The notes under the pieces are model-generated. The model did no database searches. It had not been told where the DNA came from and was given only the letters and a program-made list of their open reading frames with translations. Positions 22,857 through 35,248 of a stretch of DNA of 64,000 nt are shown here, in pieces. The DNA comes from Luidia sarsii (taxonomy: Eukaryota; Echinodermata; Asteroidea; Paxillosida; Luidiidae): contig OX465113.1 in NCBI GenBank assembly GCA_949987565.1, positions 4,984,547 through 5,048,546 on the forward strand, written 5' to 3'. Position 1 is the stretch's first letter, and every line of letters starts with the position of its first letter. Position numbers and translations under genes: made by a program.

Positions 22857-25800
22857 TTAATAACGGTCCTTGCAGGGACGCCCATTCTTGCACCGTTCGC
22901 ACAGATGTGCCGGGTGGGCCTTTTTGGGGTCTGTGTGACGCTTGTCACAAGTGCAGCCCTCACTCAGACCGCATTCGGAGCACTTCAGAGACTCCACCCT
23001 GTAGGGCTTGACGTACTCTTTGGAGCCGCAGGACTGGCACTGCTGTCCCGAATCTTTCTGCAGATGTCAGACAAAATGGAAGTGAAAAAAAGGACTGAGG
23101 TGAGAAGGAGGGAAGAGGAGGAGGAGCTAGGAGGAACAGAAGGGGAGGAGGAGGAGAAGGGGAGCAGGAGGAGAAGGGGAGCAGGAGTAGAAGGGGAGGG
23201 GGACGAGGGGAAAGGAGAAGGGGAGGAGGCGGAGGAGGAGAAGGGGATGACGAGGACGAGGAGGAGAAGGGAGGGGAGGAGGGGAGGAGATGAAGGGGAG
23301 GGGAGGAGGAGGAGAAGGGGAGGAGGAGAAGAAGGGGAGCAGGAGTAGAAGGGGAGGGGGAGGAGGGGAGAAGGAGAAGGGGAGGAGGCGGAGGAGGAGA
23401 AGGGGAGGACGAGGACGAGGAGGAGAAGGGATCAGGGAGGAGGGGAGGAGATGAAGGGGAGGGGAGGAGGAGGAGAAGGGGAGGAGGAGAAGGGGAGGAG
23501 GAGAATGGGGAGGAGGAGAAGTGGAGGAGGGGAGGTGGAGAGGAGGGGAGGAGGGGAGGAGGGGAGGAGGGGAGGAAGGGGAGGGGGAGGGAGGGGAGGG
23601 AGGGGAGAAGGAGAGAAGAGGAGGAAAAGGGGGAGGATGAGGGAGAGGAGAAGGGGAGGAGAGGAGGAGGGGAAGGGGAGGAGGAGAAGAAGAAGAGGAT
23701 GAGGGAGGGGGAGGAGGGGAGGGAGGAGCAGAAGGGGAGGAGGGGAGGGAGAGGAGGGGAGGGAGGTGGAGAGGAGGGGAGGAGGGGAGGGGAGGAGAAG
23801 GGGAGGAGAAGGGAGGGAGAGGGAGGAGATGAAGGGGAGTGGGAGAAGGAGGATAGGAGAAGAGGGGAGAAGAGGAGGAGAAGAAGGGGAGAAGGGGAGG
23901 AGGGAGGAGAAGGAGAAGAAGGGGAGGAGGGAGGAGAAGGAGAAGAAGGGGAGGAGGGGATGGGGAGGAGGGGGAGGAGGGATGGAGGGATGGAGGAGGA
24001 GAAGAAGGGGAAGGAGGAGGAGGAGGAGGAGGGGAGGGGGAAGGGAGAAGAAGGAGAGGAGAGGGAGGAAGAGAAGGATGGGAGGTGGGGGAGAAGTGGG
24101 AGGAGGGGAGGAGGATGAGAAGGGAGGAGGGGAAGGGGGAGAAGGGATGGAGGAGGAGAAGAAGGGGAAGGAGGAGAAGGGGAAGAGGGGGGATGGGGAA
24201 GAGGAGGAGGAGGAGAAGGAGAGGAGGGGAAAACGGAAACGGGAGGAGGGGGAGGAGGGGAGGAGTGGAGGAGGGGAGGAGGGGAGGAGGGAGGATGAGG
24301 AGAAGAAGGGGAGGAGGAGGAGAAGGAGGTGGAGGAGGAGGAGGGAAAGGGAGGAGGGGAGGAGGGAGGAGGGGAGGAGAAGGAGGGGAAAGATTGAGAA
24401 GGAGGAGGGTAGGAAGAGGGGGAGGAGGGGGGAGGGGGAGGAGGGGGAGGAGGGGAGGAGGATGAGAAGGGGAAGGAGGAAGAGACGGGGACGGAGAAAA
24501 GGGAGGAGGGGGAGGGGAGGGGAGGAGAAGGAGGGGAAAGATTGAGGAGGAGGGTAGGAGGAGGGGAGGTGGGGGAGAAGGGGGAGGAGGGGAGGAGGAT
24601 GAGAAGGGAGGAGGGGAGGAGGAGAAGGGGAGGACGAGGAGGAGAAGGGAGGGGGAGGAGGGGGAGATGAAGGGGAGGAGGAGAAGAGGGAGGGGGAGGG
24701 AGGGGAGGAGGAGAAGGGGAGGAGGGGGTGGAGAGGAGGAGAGAAGGGGAGGAGGGGAGGAGGGGAAGGGGGAGGGGAGGAGGAGAAGAAGAAGAGGATG
24801 AGGGGAGGGGAGGAGGGGAGGGAGGAGCAGAAGGGGAGGAGGGGAGGGGGAGGAGGACGAGGAGGAGAGGGAGGAGATGAAGAAGAGGGGAGAAGGGGAG
24901 GAGGGGAAGGGGGAGAAGATGAGGAGCAGAAGGGAGAAGGGGAGGAGGGAGGAGGAGGAGAAGAAGGGGAGGAGGGGAGGGGGTGTGGGGTGGATGAGGA
25001 AAAGGGGAAGGAGGAAGAGAAGGGGACGGAGAAGGGGGAGGAGGGGGAGGGGAGGAGAAGGATGGGAAAGATTGATGATTAGGGTAGGAGGAGGGGGAGG
25101 AGGGAGAGGAGGGAGAGGAGGGGAGGAGGGGGAGGGAGGAAGGAGGGGAAAGATTGAGGAGGAGGAGGTAGGAGGAGGGAAGGAGGATAGGAGGGGAGGA
25201 GGGGAGGAGGGGAGGAGGGGAGGAGGGGAGAGGGGAGGATGAGGAGAAGAAGGGGAAGGAGGAGGAGAATGAGGGCGAGGAGGGGAAGGGTGAGGATGGG
25301 AGGAGGAGAAGGAGAAGGGGAGGAGGGGAGAGGGAGGAGGGAAGGAGGAGGAGAAGGGGAGGATGTGAAGGTGAGGAGAAGGGGAGGAGGGAGCAGGGGA
25401 GGAGGAGAGGAGGAGAAGGGGGAGGGGAGGAGAAGGGGAGGAGCCTGAGGGGGAGGAGGGGGAGGATGGGGGAAGGAGGGAGGAGGAGAAGAAGGGGAAG
25501 GAGGAGAAGGAGGGGAGGAGGAAGGGAGGAGAAGGGAGGAGAGGGAGGAGGAGAAGGAGGGGAGGATGAGGGGGGATGGGGGAAAAGGGGAGAGGGGAGG
25601 AGGATGAGAAGGGAGGAGAGGGAGGGGGAGGAGGGATGGAGGAGGAGAAGAAGGGGAATGGAGGAGAAGGAGAAGGGAGGGGATGTGAGGATGGGATGGG
25701 GAGGAGGAGGAGGAGATGGGAGAGGAGGAGGAAAACGGAAAACGGGAGGTGGGAAGGAGGGGAAGGAGGGTGAGGAGAAGGGGAGGAGGGGAGGAGGGGA

Positions 25801-28800
25801 TGAGAGGATGAGAAAGGGAGCAGGGGAGGAGGAAGAGAAGAAGGAAAGAAGAGAAGAAGGAGAAGGGAGGGGGGAGGGGGGAAGGGGAGAAGGTGAGATG
25901 AAGGGGAGTGGGAGAAGGAGGGAAGGAGGGAAGGAGGGGAGGAGGGGAGGTGGGAGGATGAGGAGAAGAAGGAAAGGAGGAGGAGAATGAGGGCGAGGAG
26001 GGGAAGGGGAGGATGGAGGAGGAGAAGGAGAAGGGGAGGAGGGGAGAGGGAGGAGGGAAGGAGGAGGAGAAGGGGGAGGATGTGAAGGTGAGGAGAAGGG
26101 GAGGAGGGAGCAGGGGAGGAGGAGAGGAGGAGAAGGGGAGGAGGGGAGGAGGAGGGAAGGAGCCTGAGGGGGAGGAGGGGGAAGATGGGGGAGGGAGGGA
26201 GGAGGAGAAGAAGGGGAAGGAGGAGATGGAGGAGGGGAGGAGGAAGGGAGGAGAAGGGGAGGAGAGGGAGGAGGAGAAGGAGAGGAGGAGGAGGGGGAGG
26301 TGGGGAGAAGGGGAGGAGGGGAGGAGGATGAGAAGGGAGGAGAGGGAGGGGGAGGAGGGATGGAGGAGGAGAAGAAGGGGAATGGAGGAGAAGGAGAAGG
26401 GGAGGGGATGTGAGGAGGGGATGGGGAGGAGGAGGAGGAGATGGGAGAGGAGGAGGAAAACGGAAAACGGGAGGTGGGAAGGAGGGGAAGGAGGGTGAGG
26501 AGAAGGGGAGGAGGGGGAGGAGGGGATGAGAAAGGGAGCTGGGGAGGAGGGAAAGAGAAGAGGGAAAGAAGAGAAGAAGGAGAAGGGAGGGGGAGGGGGA
26601 GAAGGGGAGAAGGGGAGATGAAGGGGAGTGGGAGAAGGAGGGGAGGAGGGGAAGAATGTCGAGGAGGAGGAGGGGAGAAGGGAGAGGAGGAGAAGAAGGG
26701 GAGGAGCGGGAATGAGGAGGATAATTGGGAGGAGGAGGGGGAGGGGGGGGAGGGGAAGGGGGGAGGAGGAGGAGAAGAGGAGGGGAGAAGGCGGAGAGGA
26801 GAAGGGGAGGAGGAGGAGAATGTGGAAGGGGAGGACGAGGACGAGGAGGAGAAGGGAGGGGAGGAGGGGAGGAGATGAAGGGGAGGGGAGGAGGAGGAGA
26901 AGGGGAGGAGGAGAAGAAGGGGAGCAGGAGTAGAAGGGGAGGGGGAGGAGGGGAGAAGGAGAAGGGGAGGAGGCGGAGGAGGAGAAGGGGAGGACGAGGA
27001 CGAGGAGGAGAAGGGATCAGGGAGGAGGGGAGGAGATGAAGGGGAGGGGAGGAGGAGGAGAAGGGGAGGAGGAGAAGGGGAGGAGGAGAATGGGGAGGAG
27101 GAGAAGTGGAGGAGGGGAGGTGGAGAGGAGGGGAGGAGGGGAGGAAGGGGAGGGGGAGGGAGGGGAGGGAGGGGAGAAGGAGAAGAAGAGGAGGAAAAGG
27201 GGGAGGATGAGGGAGAGGAGAAGGGGAGGAGAGGAGGAGGGGAAGGGGAGGAGGAGAAGAAGAAGAGGATGAGGGGAGGGGGAGGAGGGGAGGGAGGAGC
27301 AGAAGGGGAGGAGGGGAGGGAGAGGAGGGGAGGGAGGTGGAGAGGAGGGGAGGAGGGGAGGGGGAGGAGAAGGGAGGGAGAGGGAGGAGATGAAGGGGAG
27401 TGGGAGAAGGAGGGTAGGAGAAGAGGGGAGAAGAGGAGGAGAAGAAGGGGAGAAGGGGAGGAGGGAGGAGAAGGAGAAGAAGGGGAGGAGGGAGGAGAAG
27501 GAGAAGAAGGGGAGGAGGGGATGGGGAGGAGGGGGAGGAGGGATGGAGGGATGGAGGAGGAGAAGAAGGGGAAGGAGGAGGAGGAGGAGGAGGGGAGGGG
27601 GAAGGGAGAAGAAGGAGAGGAGAGGGAGGAAGAGAAGGATGGGAGGTGGGGGAGAAGTGGGAGGAGGGGAGGAGGATGAGAAGGGAGGAGGGGAAGGGGG
27701 AGAAGGGATGGAGGAGGAGAAGAAGGGGAAGGAGGAGAAGGGGAAGAGGGGGATGGGGAAGAGGAGGAGGAGGAGAAGGGAGAGGAGGGGGGAAACGGAA
27801 AACGGGAGGAGGGGGAGGAGGGGAGGAGTGGAGGAGGGGAGGAGGGGAGGAGGGAGGATGAGGAGAAGAAGGGGAAGGAGGAGGAGAAGGAGGTGGAGGA
27901 GGAGGAGGGAAAGGGGAGGAGGGGAGGAGGGGAGGAGAAGGAGGGGAAAGATTGAGAAGGAGGAGGGTAGGAAGAGGGGGAGGAGGGGGGAGGGGGAGGA
28001 GGGGGAGGAGGGGAGGAGGATGAGAAGGGGAAGGAGGAAGAGACGGGGACGGAGAAAAGGGAGGAGGGGGAGGGGAGGGGAGGAGAAGGAGGGGAAAGAT
28101 TGAGGAGGAGGGTAGGAGGAGGGGAGGAGGGGAGGAGGAGAAGGGGAGGAGGATGAGAAGGGAGGAGGGGAGGAGGAGAAGGGGAGGACGAGGAGGAGAA
28201 GGGAGGGGGAGGAGGGGGAGATGAAGGGGAGGAGGAGAAGAGGGAGGGGGAGGGAGGGGAGGAGGAGAAGGGGAGGAGGGGGTGGAGAGGAGGAGAGAAG
28301 GGGAGGAGGGGAGGAGGGGAAGGGGGAGGGGAGGAGGAGAAGAAGAAGAGGATGAGGGGAGGGGAGGAGGGGAGGGAGGAGCAGAAGGGGAGGAGGGGAG
28401 GGGGAGGAGGACGAGGAGGAGAGGGAGGAGATGAAGAAGAGGGGAGAAGGGGAGGAGGGGAAGGGGGAGAAGATGAGGAGCAGAAGGGAGAAGGGGAGGA
28501 GGGAGGAGGAGGAGAAGAAGGGGAGGAGGGGAGAGGGTGTGTGGGGTGGATGAGGAAAAGGGGAAGGAGGAAGAGAAGGGGACGGAGAAGGGGGAGGAGG
28601 GGGAGGGGAGGAGAAGGATGGGAAAGATTGATGATTAGGGTAGGAGGAGGGGGAGGAGGGAGAGGAGGGGAGGAGGGGGAGGGGAGAAGGAGGGGAAAGA
28701 TTGAGGAGGAGGAGGGTAGGAGGAGGGGAAGGAGGATAGGAGGGGAGGAGGGGAGGAGGGGAGGAGGGGAGGAGGGGAGAGGGGAGGATGAGGAGAAGGG

Positions 28801-31800
28801 GAAGGAGGAGGAGAATGAGGGCGAGGAGGGGAAGGGGAGAATGGGAGGAGGAGAAGGAGAAGGGGAGGAGGGGAGAGGGAGGAGGGAAGGAGGAGGAGAA
28901 GGGGAGGATGTGAAGGTGAGGAGAAGGGGAGGAGGGAGCAGGGGAGGAGGAGAGGAGGAGAAGGGGGAGGGGAGGAGAAGGGGAGGAGCCTGAGGGGGAG
29001 GAGGGGGAGGATGGGGGAAGGAGGGAGGAGGAGAAGAAGGGGAAGGAGGAGAAGGAGGGGAGGAGGAAGGGAGGAGAAGGGGAGGAGAGGGAGGAGGAGA
29101 AGGAGGGGAGGATGAGGGGGGATGGGGGAAAAGGGGAGAGGGGAGGAGGATGAGAAGGGAGGAGAGGGAGGGGGAGGAGGGATGGAGGAGGAGAAGAAGG
29201 GGAATGGAGGAGAAGGAGAAGGGAGGGGATGTGAGGAGGGGATGGGGAGGAGGAGGAGGAGATGGGTAAGGAGGAGGAAAACGGAAAACGGGAGGTGGGA
29301 AGGAGGGGAAGGAGGGTGAGGAGAAGGGGAGGAGGGGAGGAGGGGATGAGAGGATGAGAAAGGGAGCAGGGGAGGAGGAAGAGAAGAAGGAAAAGAAGAG
29401 AAGAAGGAGAAGGGAGGGGGGAGGGGGGGAAGGGGAGAAGGTGAGATGAAGGGGAGTGGGAGAAGGAGGGAAGGAGGGAAGGAGGGGAGGAGGGGAGGTG
29501 GGAGGATGAGGAGAAGAAGGGAAAGGAGGAGGAGAATGAGGGCGAGGAGGGGAAGGGGAGGATGGGAGGAGGAGAAGGAGAAGGGGAGGAGGGGAGAGGG
29601 AGGAGGGAAGGAGGAGGAGAAGGGGGAGGATGTGAAGGTGAGGAGAAGGGGAGGAGGGAGCAGGGGAGGAGGAGAGGAGGAGAAGGGGAGGAGGGGAGGA
29701 GGAGGGAAGGAGCCTGAGGGGAGGAGGGGGAAGATGGGGGAGGGAGGGAGGAGGAGAAGAAGGGGAAGGAGGAGATGGAGGAGGGGAGGAGGAAGGGAGG
29801 AGAAGGGGAAGAGAGGGAGGAGGAGAAGGAGAGGAGGAGGAGGGGGAGGTGGGGGAGAAGGGGAGGAGGGGAGGAGGATGAGAAGGGAGGAGAGGGAGGG
29901 GGAGGAGGGATGGAGGAGGAGAAGAAGGGGAATGGAGGAGAAGGAGAAGGGGAGGGGATGTGAGGAGGGGATGGGGAGGAGGAGGAGGAGATGGGAGAGG
30001 AGGAGGAAAACGGAAAACGGGAGGTGGGAAGGAGGGGAAGGAGGGTGAGGAGAAGGGGAGGAGGGGAGGAGGGGATGAGAAAGGGAGCTGGGGAGGAGGG
30101 AAAGAGAAGAAGGGAAAGAAGAGAAGAAGGAGAAGGGAGGGGGGAGGGGGAGAAGGGGAGAAGGGGAGATGAAGGGGAGTGGGAGAAGGAGGGGAGGAGG
30201 GGAAGAATGTCGAGGAGGAGGAGGGGAGAAGGGAGAGGAGGAGAAGAAGGGGAGGAGCGGGAATGAGGAGGATAATTGGGAGGAGGAGGGGAGGGGGAGG
30301 AGGGGAAGGGGGGAGGAGGAGGAGAAGAGGAGGGGAGAAGGCGGAGAGGAGAAGGGGAGGAGGAGGAGAATGTGGAAGGGGAGGAAGAGGATGAGGAAGA
30401 GAAGGAGAAGGGGAGGAGGAGGGGAGGAGGGTGAGGAGGAGAAGGGGAGGAGGAGTAGTAGAAGGGGAGGGGAGAAGGAGGAGGGGAGGTGGAGGAGGGG
30501 AGGAGGGAAGGGGAAGGGGAGGAGGGGAAGAGGGAAGAGGAGGCAGAATAGGAGAAATAGAAGAATGGAAGAAGGGGAAGAAGGAGAAGGTGAAATAGGA
30601 CGAGGAGGAGGAGGAGCAAAAGGGGGAGGAGGAGAAGGGCTGAGGCAATAATAATAATAATAACTAGAGATTTATGTCTGTTGGAAAACAGAACATAAAG
30701 CTTTTCCGCATGTGGTTCTCTTAAAAAAATTGAAACAAAAATGACATCAACGGGATTCGAACCCGTAACCTCCATGCCTACCCCAAAACGCACATGCATA
30801 CTTTGTGCACAAAGTGTATGGGACTTCATTATAATATTCAAAAAATCATAATAATTTTGAACAATGGTTAATTGGTTCCAAACTCGGGATTTAAAATGTC
30901 TATCCTAATAGCTAACTGCCCACCAAATTTCGAGAAGATTGACCCTTGGCCAATATGTGCTTTAAAATCACGCACTTGGGTGACGTCATGATTACGTCAT
31001 GGAATTTTGGCCCCGGGGGATGTTTCTAAACTACATCCCCAATAGATATAAACAAAAAAATGGAAAAAAAACTCTCTCCGTTGGCCAAATATGCGCAATT
31101 GAATGTGAAAATCTGAAAAGTTCATGACCTCATAAATATTCATGAGATGAGGTCACGATCTAATGATGGCAATTTTTGGATACACCTTTTCCCAACTTAG
31201 ATATAGTGCAAATGTGGAACCAAAGGAACTTGTGCTTTTGCTTAAAATGGCATTTGAAATTTGCCCCTTTAAAGTGACGTCACGTGACCTGTGATGACGT
31301 CATGACAATTTCAAGGATGTTAGGACAAATTTCAGCTTGTGATCTATGCATTTGCCAAGTTTGAAAAAAATCGAAGTGTGTTCAATGCCCAAAGTGCTCT
31401 TTACAAAACCCCTGTGCTTTGTCTATGGCATTTTTCCGAGAAGAAGAAAAAAAACCCAGAACAACAACAATAGCTTTTCCGCTTCGCTGGAAGCGGCGGA
31501 AAAGCTAATAATAATATTGCACATTTATATAGCGCCAAAGCCATTTGAGTGGTTAATGCTCCCAGGCGCTTAACATTAAAATTAAGAAACAGTAAATTGT
31601 CATTAAAATACAAGATATTACAGTAAAACTATTGAGTACTAAGAAATAAACATTACAATACAATATATTACAATACAAATAGTAAATATATCCAATACGG
31701 GGTCATTTAGTTGATTATAAAAGAGGCAAGAGGAGGAAAGCACCCTTCTGTTATCAGTGATCTTTTAAAACTAAGTTCAATGCCATCAGGGATCATGTAT

Positions 31801-31947
31801 GACAACAAGAAAATATTTTCACTTCATAATATCAGAAGAGAATGGTTTTGCAGAGATCTTACATAGGCCTGAGAGCTTTCCCATCTATGGCCACACTTCG
31901 GGCACTTGAAGTAGCCGTACAGTCGTTTGTCCCCTGGCATACTGTCC
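22857..31947 (-). CDS. ZAR1/ZAR1L-like protein, C-terminal zinc-finger exons, partial
   Basis: Zygote-arrest family proteins bind maternal mRNAs in oocytes. Two exons are readable on the minus strand. Exon a is 31947-31863: acceptor CTAG, donor TAT|GTAAG, 28 whole codons, containing LYGYFKCPKCGHRWESS, which parallels KYGYYHC..C..RWES of vertebrate ZAR1. Exon b is 23057-22857: acceptor CTGCAG, 66 codons plus TAA, containing CQSCGSKEYVKPYRVESLKC, then CTCDKRHTDPKKAH and HLCERCK, matching the PYRVE..C..C, RH.DPK and LC.RCK landmarks of the 3CxxC zinc finger. Both joins are phase 0. Compared with ZAR1, about 12-15 residues between RWES..AY and the next CxxC are missing, so a short exon is probably unfound. 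N-terminal exons were not recognised between 31950 and 36100. The intron between the two exons contains the 7.5 kb purine tract. Family is confident, gene model incomplete. Confidence 0.8.
23085..30640. repeat. 7.5-kb polypurine/polypyrimidine tract with nested tandem duplication
   Basis: The plus strand is almost entirely A and G (GGAGGA, GAAGGGG motifs), with sparse C and T. It consists of two long copies about 3.55-3.59 kb apart: AGGAGTAGAAGG at 23341 and 26926, the AGCCTGAGG word at 25442 and 28987. Inside each copy an approximately 720-bp block is repeated (AGCCTGAGG again at 26161 and 29711; the AAAACGGAAAACGGGAGG word also recurs). Because the pyrimidine strand has hardly any A or G, stop codons cannot form, and frames of up to 2562 codons appear. 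They are artefacts. Confidence 0.97.
30661..31507 (+). mobile_element. TE family A, forward copy
   Basis: Begins ACTAGAGATTTATGTCTGTT and ends with the hairpin CTTTTCCGCTTCGC...GCGGAAAAGCT. It contains TTCGAACCCG (B-box-like, minus), ATTCATGAGATGAGGTCACG, and CRE/E-box clusters near 31270-31310. It sits in the ZAR1-like intron at the end of the purine tract. Confidence 0.7.
31508..31700. repeat. short repeat with TTGCACATTTATATAGCGCC
   Basis: The TTTATATAGCGCC box followed by a TTGAG...GCGCTTAACATTA segment is a dispersed repeat type common in marine invertebrate DNA. AT-rich sequence follows. Assignment is from memory of the motif only. Confidence 0.4.
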
Positions 31948-33114
31948 CTAGATGGTTATAAAAGAAAAAAATATATCATCACCACTGCCCACTGGTGTAC
32001 CCGAAGAAATTAGCGGACCTGACGTTTCGATCCAGGGAACTAGTACAACAATTAAGGACCTTCCTAAACTGGCAACATTGCCGGTCAAGAGATCAAGCCC
32101 ACTGTTTTGGAACGTATTGCTCAGAAAGTTAACCACAAACTTTCAATTTCATATAATTTGATATCCGCGCCTAATTTCATAGAGCCGTTTACACAGGAAA
32201 ACATGGTAAGCATGACAATTCTTCCTCGGTAAAAACATGACTGCAAACCCAGTTTCGCCTAATGCTTATTCATTGTATTTGATTGTACTCTAACACTAAT
32301 AGCAATACTAGTAATATTAATCCTTAGGACAACACACAAATGGAACTTTAGCTTGCAACCGGATTTCCATACGTAAATAAGCAGATTTCGGTGTTCAAGC
32401 ATGCAGCTTAATAAAATTGGCCCCAGTAAATTGTATGAAAAACGATTAGATTTTTACCCAAACTAGAGTTTTCTTTTGCCCAAAAGTTTTTAGTTTCCGC
32501 ATAAAATTGCCCCCAAAATGTGATCGATGTAGGCCTATACTGCAGACATACAGGTATCATCTCGTGCTTAGTTGCGGTAACCGTAACCCTCATCCTCCCG
32601 AAGGTCGCAGACCCGAGGGTTGCGGACCTCTGTGTTAAAAAATCTGGAGAAGTCTGTGTTTTCACCCTTTTTGAAACACTACCGTCCCGATCGCCCCCTT
32701 TTTCCACCCTTTTGAAAATCGCCACACACAATCTAAGGACACGGGGTGATATCAAATGTATACTGAATGTAATCAGGTCCGCAACTACACCGTGCTCATC
32801 TAAATCAGTGGTTCGTCACCTTACCTTGGTTACCTTGGCCTTTTGAAGCAGCTGGAATTTGGTGCCAGAAAACGACTTTGTAATTGTAGGGCTTCCGACG
32901 TCAACAAGCTACGCAGCTCGAATGAGCATCTAGACTGCCTGGGCGTTGTCAGTTGCGTCAGTGATGAGTTGCATCAGCAGGGGAATCCCCGCCTGAGAAA
33001 TACAGAAAGAGACCCTCAGAATGACTTCGCATAGCATGCAACGCGGGATAGCCACTGGAACCCCCCTACCCTGCCAGGCTCTCGTGTGCTAATCCTATCC
33101 ATAGACATAGCCAT

Positions 33115-34585
33115 GACAGCTAGCATGCATGGAATATGTCTACCCATCGGGTGACTAATGTGACTTCGCAATAAAGAAAAATGAGGAGGGGGAACTCTAC
33201 GATGAGAAATCAGCAGTTGAGAAATCGTCGATGAGATATCATCTTGTGCCTTGTGGAGACCTAGTCCAATACGTATGAATAGGTCTCCACAGGAAAACCG
33301 TCAAGGTGTATCGGTCTCCACAAGGTTTTCACAAAACTGGTATTTGGAAGTAAACTCAAAAACGGGAAATTTGTGATGTTTGTGAATCAGTTGCAATTGA
33401 AGTGTTATATACATAAGGGGCATAATGGTCCAAATTTCTACCCAGAAAAGTGAATGTGGTTGGAATGTGAGCATTTTAAAAATATTGTTTCTCACTTGGA
33501 GATAGAATGTTGAATAAATATCAAACAAGGAGAATAGATGTACATGTATAAGAGATGTGATAGGTCAGGATGAGAAGGGGAAGAGATGGGGCAAGGACTG
33601 GGGATGAATGGGAAGAGATTGGGCAGGAGGGTAAGAGGGAAGGAGTACAAAAAGCTGAGTAAGGAAATCTAATCCAATCCAATCCAATAGTGCACGAGAA
33701 GAAAGCAATGTCTCCAAAAGGATACAAAAAATGGTTATCAACACACTTACACGTAGGTGTGTGTGGAAAATTCGAGTTTGGGGTAAAATGCTAATGCTAT
33801 ATGCATTCATGGGTCAAAAACTTGGGGTGTCACAAAACCTGGCAAATTCATGTCTTTCTCCTGGACTGGGGAAAGACATGAAAGATGAAACCACACAAAT
33901 TCACGAGTGAGTTCCTTGTCTGAAATATTTCTAAATTGATGATGGAGGGACGACTTCCTTTTCCATCTAAAAAACTAACCTATCCTATCAATCGTGTATT
34001 ATATTGTGTTGTAAATAGACGAACAACTAAGCTCCAAACAATAAGGAAAAAAACAATTTGTACATTTTCATCGAAATTTATTTCAAACAAACAATGGCAA
34101 AACTGACTGGGAACTTTTGAACAAATTTATTGAAAGAATGTATTTTATCTACAAATGTATATACAGCTAGCATGCATGGTCGGGTGACAAGTGTGATTTC
34201 GCAATAAAGAAAAATGGGGGGAAAACTGTGCGATGAGAAATCAGCAGGTTAAAGTTCGCAGTAACAAACAAAAGGCAAGGGAAAAATTTGACCTGATAGG
34301 ACTTGAATCCATGGATCTGGATGAACACATCAGAAACCTAACCATCCGAGTTATCCAGGATGTGAATCTATAGTGCCTTGTGGAGACCTAGTCCAATAGG
34401 TATGAATAGGTCTCCACGGGAAAACTGTAAAGGTGTATAAGTCTCCACAAGGTTTTGGAAGTAAACTCAAAAAATCAGTTGCAATTGAAGTGGTATACAT
34501 AAGGGACATAATGGTCCAAATTTCTACCCAGAAAAGTGAATGTGGTTGGAATGGGAGCATTTTTAAAACATTGTTTCTCCCTTGA
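33115..34585. repeat. direct segmental duplication, offset about 1.06 kb
   Basis: 33115-33510 is repeated with small deletions at 34164-34585 (shared CAGCTAGCATGCATGG, GATGAGAAATCAGCAG, GTGGAGACCTAGTCCAATA, CTACCCAGAAAAGTGAATGT). A flanking block (AACTGACTGGGAACTTTTGA) is likewise doubled at 34100 and 34625. Each copy carries the hairpin GTGGAGACCTA...TAGGTCTCCAC. Confidence 0.8.
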
Positions 34586-35248
34586 CATTTTTATTGAAAC
34601 TTTTTTCAAACAAACAATGGAAAAACTGACTGGGAACTTTTGAGCAAATTCATTGAAAGAAATTTATTTTATCTACAAATGTATATACAGAAAAATAGCT
34701 AGAATGTATTCATCAACAATACAGAAAAACTAACAGGAGTATGGTTTATGTTTAAATTGACTAAAACAAAGATACAAAGGTCTACCCAAAGCAGGTTCGA
34801 CTAAAATAGTTCCCCAGGTCAGGTACCGATAAAGAGTTTCAAAATAAAAAAAACCAAATTTCACATCCAGAACCAGTAAAACAAACATGTTACAGACAAA
34901 CTGGTGCACACTCAAAATGAGCAAAGTGCAAATGTCCAAAACTCAGAGGGACGGGCATTTTGATTCAAAGAGGAGCTTTCTCAACGGCAGAGTAAGCCAT
35001 GTTAAATAAGGCCAAGGGCATACAGCAATCTGTCATATGAGCCACCACAACAACAACAACAACACCAGAGCACTTGCTGTCAATTCACGATGACACATTT
35101 GCACAGTCCTGTATTTTGAGCTGCCAGTATTTTCCCAGAAGGCAATACAACAGGGCAAAGCACAGCATGTAGTGCTCATAAATTATACATCAATGCAACG
35201 CGGTACCCGCCACTATACATTATTCGAATCCACCACACGACCTCGACC

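Noticed and set aside
22960..30648. 2562-residue Pro/Ser/Leu-rich frame on the minus strand
   Set aside because: It is the pyrimidine strand of the purine tract, which can hardly form stop codons. It has no start context or domain, and it overlaps a real zinc-finger exon in a different frame.
23451..30651. Many plus-strand frames of Glu/Gly/Arg repeats
   Set aside because: Products of GGA/GAG/AAG triplets in the purine tract, present in all frames at once; no protein-like constraint.
32860..33010. ARM-like minus-strand segment (AGIPLLMQLITDA) as an exon
   Set aside because: It has a good acceptor but stops after about 20 residues with no matching donor, and ARMC7 is already complete elsewhere.
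33565..33810. Minus-strand Met frame with a GTAAGT donor at 33747 as ZAR1-like exon 1
   Set aside because: The phase does not fit the phase-2 start of the exon at 31947, and the peptide does not resemble the ZAR1 N-terminus.
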